Source of the DNA: RUG11462 sp036308645
GTDB lineage: Bacteria; Bacillota; Clostridia; Oscillospirales; Acutalibacteraceae
Reading direction: 5' to 3'
Assembly: GCA_036308645.1 (NCBI GenBank)
Contig: JAXJVH010000050.1
Location: forward strand, 62,001 to 126,000
Length of the DNA stretch: 64,000 bases
The notes below the pieces were generated by a model, which was not told the origin of the DNA, made no database searches, and saw only the letters and a program-made list of their open reading frames with translations. Numbering within the stretch: position 1 is the stretch's first letter; every line of letters starts with the position of its first letter. Positions 60,014 to 64,000 of the stretch are shown in pieces. The translations under genes were made by a program, and so were the position numbers.

Positions 60014-61059
60014 AAAGGCAAATCCTCCGAATTTAATGCGCAAAGTACTGTAGATATAACCTTATCTCGCTCGGTTTCGCTCATTTCGCTTTTAAGCGCA
60101 TTGCGAATAAACTCGCCTTTAAGCGAAATATCGTTTTTAAAATCCTCATAATTATAAATATAATTTGAATTATCTTTAAGAGAAAAACTGAAAAAATTCT
60201 TATCAAAGCGGCTCTTTATAAGCAAAACATCTTTTATAACATCTTGCTTGATTTTACCGCAAAGCACAACTCTTACTATATTTTCTGCAGTAATATTTTC
60301 AGTTGCCTTTTCAATAAGCGAAATTATTTGTAAAGTTGAGGTGGCGGAAGAAATATCAACAGTTATCTCTTCAATTAAACGGCTTGAAAAAGGTATAAAA
60401 TCAAAACTTTTTTTATCGGTATCAATTAAAACAAAGCCTTTTTGACCGCACTCGTCAAAACCTCTGCCGTCAAGACAGCCGCTTTGAACAAACACTCCTC
60501 GTTTATCTATTTTTCCCTGCGAAAACTTATGAATGTGACCCAATGCAAGATAATCAATATTCTTGTTTTTTAACTCTTTCAAGTTTACATAATATTCGTC
60601 AGCGGCATTATCCGTATTACCGTGCATAACTAAAATATTATAGTTTTGGTTGTCAAAATCAACATTGTTGTAGTTCTCTGCTTGAATAGGAACGCCCCCT
60701 ATACAAACATTATCATATAAAAAAGTGCTAAACTCATCTTGAAAAATCTTAAAGTTTTTCGGCAATTCGGTTTTAAATTTTACATCTAAATCGTGATTAC
60801 CTTTTAAATACAAAAAATCAATATTTTCAGCCGACGAAATCTTTTCAAAAAGAGTTTTTTCAGTTTCGGAAGAAATTATATTGCTATCAAACAAATCTCC
60901 TGAAATTATTACTGCACGAACTTCGTTTTCTACGGCATAATCAACAAGGCTTAAAAAAGAAAGCAAAATTTCTCTTCTTCTTACCTTGGCTTTTTCATAA
61001 GATAAATTTGAATTCAGCGGGGAGTCAAGATGAATATCGGAACAATGAATTATTTTCAT
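60010..61059 (-). CDS. yhaO: Metallophosphoesterase, YhaO/SbcD-like nuclease subunit
   Basis: 349 residues. All calcineurin-like metal motifs are visible: SDIHLDSPL (Asp, His), SGDLFDSN, LKGNHDLD, MHGNTD and LGHIHKF. The C-terminal third is the less conserved capping region. It is the gene immediately upstream of the YhaN-like ATPase (overlap 4 bp), reproducing the SbcD-SbcC and YhaO-YhaN pairing, so DNA end or hairpin processing near the membrane is a reasonable but untested guess. Confidence 0.83.
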   Translation of the reverse strand: MKIIHCSDIHLDSPLNSNLSYEKAKVRRREILLSFLSLVDYAVENEVRAVIISGDLFDSNIISSETEKTLFEKISSAENIDFLYLKGNHDLDVKFKTELPKNFKIFQDEFSTFLYDNVCIGGVPIQAENYNNVDFDNQNYNILVMHGNTDNAADEYYVNLKELKNKNIDYLALGHIHKFSQGKIDKRGVFVQSGCLDGRGFDECGQKGFVLIDTDKKSFDFIPFSSRLIEEITVDISSATSTLQIISLIEKATENITAENIVRVVLCGKIKQDVIKDVLLIKSRFDKNFFSFSLKDNSNYIYNYEDFKNDISLKGEFIRNALKSEMSETERDKVISTVLCALNSEDLPL

Positions 61060-61137
61060 AAAAATACCTTAATTTTCTAATAAAATTCAATAAATAGTAC
61101 ACTTTAGGAGGAAAACTATATTATTTTGTTAAAAATT

Positions 61138-61818
61138 CTATTCTCCTATGTTAAGACTTGTTTTTAAGTAATATATCGGCATACCCATTGATGAAAACTT
61201 TTGCTCGTATTCTGTCATGATATTGCCTTCAACGTCGCTTTTATGTAAGTCAAGCGAAATATCGTTTATATAAAATCCGTTGTCGGTAAAACTTTTTAAT
61301 GAATACTCGAAAAAATGAATATTATCTGTCTTTTGATAGATATATGAATTATCACAAAGAAGTTTTTTATAAATATCAAGATACCTTTTCGCCGTTAATC
61401 TATGGCTTTCATATCGTTTTTTGGGATAAGGACAGGAAAAATTAAGATAAAGCGCCGAAATGCTTTTCTCTTTTATATATCTTGGCAAATACTCTGCACC
61501 GCAACATAAAAATTTAATGTTTGCAAGGCCTTGCTCGACCGCAGTTTCAGCGGCAGAAACAAGCACATTATCAATTTTTTCAACCGCAAGAACATTTATA
61601 TCGGGATTGTTTTTTGCAAAAGTGTTTGCAAATCTACCCTTTCCGCAACCGATTTCCAGTACAACAGGATTATCATTTTTAAACAACTCTTGAAAATCAA
61701 ACAACTTGTCCGGCTTTATTTCACGCAAATCTCGGCTTTCGGAATTGCTTAAGTTTATAAACAAATCGCCGCATTTTTTTATTCTCTCATCAAGATTTTT
61801 CTTTCTTCTCATTCTCAA
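61138..61818 (-). CDS. trmB: tRNA (guanine-N7-)-methyltransferase
   Basis: 226 residues. It begins MRMRRKKNL like other TrmB, which together with GGTGA upstream supports the TTG start at 61818 over the ATG two codons later. The SAM-binding LEIGCGKGRFA (54-64) and the C-terminal MTEYEQKFSSMGMPIYYL are typical. It methylates G46 of tRNA variable loops. The motif normally read as NFSDPWPKKRH is NFSCPYPKKRY here, with Cys129 replacing the substrate-contacting Asp and Tyr replacing Trp. Confidence 0.9.
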   Translation of the reverse strand: MRMRRKKNLDERIKKCGDLFINLSNSESRDLREIKPDKLFDFQELFKNDNPVVLEIGCGKGRFANTFAKNNPDINVLAVEKIDNVLVSAAETAVEQGLANIKFLCCGAEYLPRYIKEKSISALYLNFSCPYPKKRYESHRLTAKRYLDIYKKLLCDNSYIYQKTDNIHFFEYSLKSFTDNGFYINDISLDLHKSDVEGNIMTEYEQKFSSMGMPIYYLKTSLNIGE

Positions 61819-61872
61819 ATTTTATCACCGAGCAAATTATAACACATAATTTACAATTTAACAATATTTTTA

Positions 61873-61901
61873 TTGCAATTTATAAAGCGTTATGATATAT
61901 T
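61873..61901 (+). promoter_or_regulatory. Sigma-A promoter of the beta-galactosidase gene
   Basis: TTGCAA (61873-61878), 17 bp, TATATT (61896-61901), 42 bp before the ATG. No clear cre site (TGNNANCGNNNNCA type) was seen by eye in this short region. Confidence 0.55.
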
Positions 61902-61942
61902 TACTTTAAGAAAAATATTCCTCTGTAAAGGTGGAGAAAAAA

Positions 61943-64000
61943 ATGAAAACTTTTGATTTAAAAGTGCTTAAAAACCCAAGAATTTTTGAGCAAAACACTA
62001 TTGAACCGCATACAAATTTAAGAACCGATAAAGAATACTGTTTTGAAGGCGAAAATCCTACGGCAGTACTTCTTAACGGCAAATGGAAATTCAAATATTC
62101 CGAAAAACAGGATGATTTTAAGGGATTTGAACAAAACAATTACGACGTTTCGGATTGGGATTTAATCCCCGTTCCCGGCGAAATCGACCTTAATTGTGAT
62201 GAAAGAGAGCCGTATTATATTAATTTAGGCTTTACATTTAACGGCAGAGCCAACATAAATCAACCCGATATTCCAAAAGAAATTCCTACGGGATATTATG
62301 TGCTTGATTTTGATATGCCTGTTACTTTTAAAAAGACCGACCGCAAAGTTATTTGCTTTCAGGGCGTTGAAACTGCTTTTGCGGTATATTTAAACGGCGA
62401 ATATATTGGCTACAGTGAGGATTCTTTTACTCCCGCCGAATTTGATTTAACCGATTATATTAAACCTAAATCAAATCGTTTGGCTGTAAAAGTTTTTAGA
62501 TATTCTACCGCAACCTGGCTTGAAGATCAGGATTTTTGGAGAATGTTCGGCATTTTCAGAGATGTTGTTCTTTACAGAACAAACAGAGTTTATATTGAAG
62601 ATTTTCATCTAAAATACACCGTTGAAAATAAATATAAAGATGTTAAATGCGATTTAACTGTTTCGGTCGAGAATACTACCGATTCAGCGGTTAATTATAC
62701 AATTAAAGCAATGCTTTCCGATGTTTTCTCTGAAAGAATTACCGTTGAAGTACCTGCACATTCAACAAAAACGGTTAATCTTCCGTTTACAATTGAAAAC
62801 GCTACGCTTTGGAACTGCGAAAACCCATATCTTTATGAACTTTTAATAAAGGGTAAGTACGAAACTATCAAATATGATATTGGTTTTAAAGAAATAAAAA
62901 TCGACGGCGTAAAAGTTACTCTGAACGGTAAAACGCTTAAAATTCACGGCGTAAACCGTCACGAATGGTCAGCCGAAGGCGGCAGAAGTATTACAAGAGA
63001 GCAGATAAAAGAGGATGTCCTTAATATAAAACGCAATAATATGAACGCTATACGCACATCGCATTATCCCAATCATCCATACTTTTATGAACTTTGCGAT
63101 AAAATCGGTCTTTATGTTATGGATGAAACCAACCTTGAAACTCATGGCAGTTGGAATTACGGCGGTAATTTCTGCGCAGACGCTGTTCCGGGCGATTTTG
63201 ACTATTGGACAGGCGCAGTAGTACGCAGAGCGGAAAATATGGTTATGCGTGATAAAAACCATGCTTGTATAATTTCTTGGTCGCTTGGAAATGAGTCTTA
63301 CGACGGCGAGAACTTTAAGGCTATGCGCCGTAAAATAGATGAGATTGACGGCTCGTTGCCCGTGCATTATGAGGGTATTTGTCACGGTTTACGCGATAAT
63401 ACAGGTGTTTCGGATTTTAAATCTATGATGTATCAAAATCCCGATGATTTAGCGAAACAACTTGAAAACAAGGAATTTGACCAGCCGTATTTATCAGTTG
63501 AATACGCTCATGCAATGGGTAATTCGGTCGGCGACTTATTCAAATACACAAATCTTGAAAATTATGACGGGTATTTAGGCGGATTTATTTGGGACTATAT
63601 TGACCAAGGTTTATATAATTATGATTCAAACGGTAATAAATATATTGCTTACGGCGGACAGTTTGACGCTGCAAGCGAAACTACTTTCTGCGGAAACGGT
63701 ATAGTAAACGCCGACCGCACAAACACCCCTGAAATGCAGGAGGTTAAGGCTTGCTACAGTTTTGTAAAAATAGAGCCGCAAAAAGATAAGGTTAAATTAA
63801 CAAACAACTACTGTTTTACAAATCTTAATGCGTTTTATTTTAAACTTACGGTTCTTAAAAACGGCGAACAAATAACTGTTTCACGCTTCACCGTTAATGC
63901 AAAACCTGGTGAAACTGCAGAATATAACTACAAGTTACCGAATTTGCAAGGTGAAATTGCAGTTATAGTATCTATGCACCAAAAGGCTCAAACCGAATAT
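61943..64000 (+). CDS. lacZ: Beta-galactosidase, glycoside hydrolase family 2 (C-terminus beyond window)
   Basis: 686 codons are in the window and the frame is open to the edge; a full LacZ is about 1000 residues. The N-terminal jelly roll (TAVLLNGKWKFKYSE, PVPGEIDL), the ETAFAVYLNGEYIGYSEDSFTPAEFD signature, and FRYSTATWLEDQDFWRMFGIFRDV fit the LacZ type. The TIM barrel has NRHEW, the acid/base Glu451 in SLGNESYDG and the nucleophile Glu520 in SVEYAHAMGN. It cleaves terminal beta-galactosides in the cytoplasm; no signal peptide. Start ATG with AGGTGGAG upstream. It is alone on the plus strand, divergent from trmB. Fine specificity (lactose, galacto-oligosaccharides) is not visible. Confidence 0.93.
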   Translation, partial: MKTFDLKVLKNPRIFEQNTIEPHTNLRTDKEYCFEGENPTAVLLNGKWKFKYSEKQDDFKGFEQNNYDVSDWDLIPVPGEIDLNCDEREPYYINLGFTFNGRANINQPDIPKEIPTGYYVLDFDMPVTFKKTDRKVICFQGVETAFAVYLNGEYIGYSEDSFTPAEFDLTDYIKPKSNRLAVKVFRYSTATWLEDQDFWRMFGIFRDVVLYRTNRVYIEDFHLKYTVENKYKDVKCDLTVSVENTTDSAVNYTIKAMLSDVFSERITVEVPAHSTKTVNLPFTIENATLWNCENPYLYELLIKGKYETIKYDIGFKEIKIDGVKVTLNGKTLKIHGVNRHEWSAEGGRSITREQIKEDVLNIKRNNMNAIRTSHYPNHPYFYELCDKIGLYVMDETNLETHGSWNYGGNFCADAVPGDFDYWTGAVVRRAENMVMRDKNHACIISWSLGNESYDGENFKAMRRKIDEIDGSLPVHYEGICHGLRDNTGVSDFKSMMYQNPDDLAKQLENKEFDQPYLSVEYAHAMGNSVGDLFKYTNLENYDGYLGGFIWDYIDQGLYNYDSNGNKYIAYGGQFDAASETTFCGNGIVNADRTNTPEMQEVKACYSFVKIEPQKDKVKLTNNYCFTNLNAFYFKLTVLKNGEQITVSRFTVNAKPGETAEYNYKLPNLQGEIAVIVSMHQKAQTEY

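Noticed and set aside
1..64000. CRISPR arrays, insertion sequences, prophage or integrated elements
   Set aside because: No regularly spaced repeats, transposase, Cas or phage genes were found; the single tyrosine recombinase has no accompanying element or att-like duplicate.

Overview
This window looks like a chromosomal segment of a low-GC, anaerobic, spore-forming Clostridia bacterium, most likely a gut Oscillospirales/Ruminococcaceae-type organism. That placement is an inference. It rests on the AT-rich sequence, sporulation genes (spoVT, spoIIID, spmA/spmB, bofA, gerW/ytfJ), strictly anaerobic energy genes (pyruvate:ferredoxin oxidoreductase, a complete Rnf complex), type III glutamine synthetase, GTP-dependent PEP carboxykinase and a GH2 beta-galactosidase cut off at the right edge. 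No insertion sequence, prophage, CRISPR array or rRNA was seen; this is ordinary core genome.

Layout. 1-4 kb: the 5' end of glnN diverges from spoVT, followed by a Xer-type recombinase, a D,D-carboxypeptidase and a flavin-reductase-like protein. 4-12 kb: hprK, glucokinase, murB, rapZ, whiA and dnaE on the plus strand. 12-20 kb: spoIIID, then on the minus strand a compact operon aroF-tyrA-aroB-aroA-aroC-pheA-aroE-aroQ that takes central metabolites towards Phe and Tyr. 20-31 kb: an aspartate aminotransferase, secD-secF, polA, an arginine/tyrosine phosphatase, rimI-tsaD and pckG. 31-38 kb: the large PFOR gene, a Crp/Fnr regulator with a divergent ferredoxin-like gene, tgt and tRNA-Leu. 38-44 kb: spmA-spmB, citrate synthase, DUF1540 and a cysteine-rich protein, bofA and a secreted fibronectin-III-like protein. 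44-50 kb: site-2 protease, scpA-scpB, DUF2953, gerW, a second D,D-carboxypeptidase, rluB. 50-58 kb: tRNA-Lys, a THF riboswitch with folT, then rnfCDGEAB-apbE-NusG_II-Gx transporter. 58-64 kb: a YhaN/YhaO (SbcCD-like) pair, trmB and lacZ.

The most striking signals are regulatory. The aromatic operon is preceded by a consensus promoter, a 32-codon leader peptide in which nine of ten consecutive codons (11-20) specify Tyr or Phe, and an 11-bp terminator hairpin. This is a textbook ribosome-mediated attenuator in a lineage where T-boxes would be the usual expectation. glnN and gltA also carry intrinsic terminators in their 5' leaders, almost at the predicted transcription start. A perfect 13-bp inverted repeat sits on the start site of the recombinase gene. 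The spoIIID ribosome-binding site is buried in the terminator of the aromatic operon. An unassigned region between a small membrane-protein gene and tRNA-Leu holds two hairpins that share a 16-nt motif but have different stem sequences; it may be an undescribed structured RNA.

All calls come from reading the sequence and recalling family features. No database search or folding program was run.
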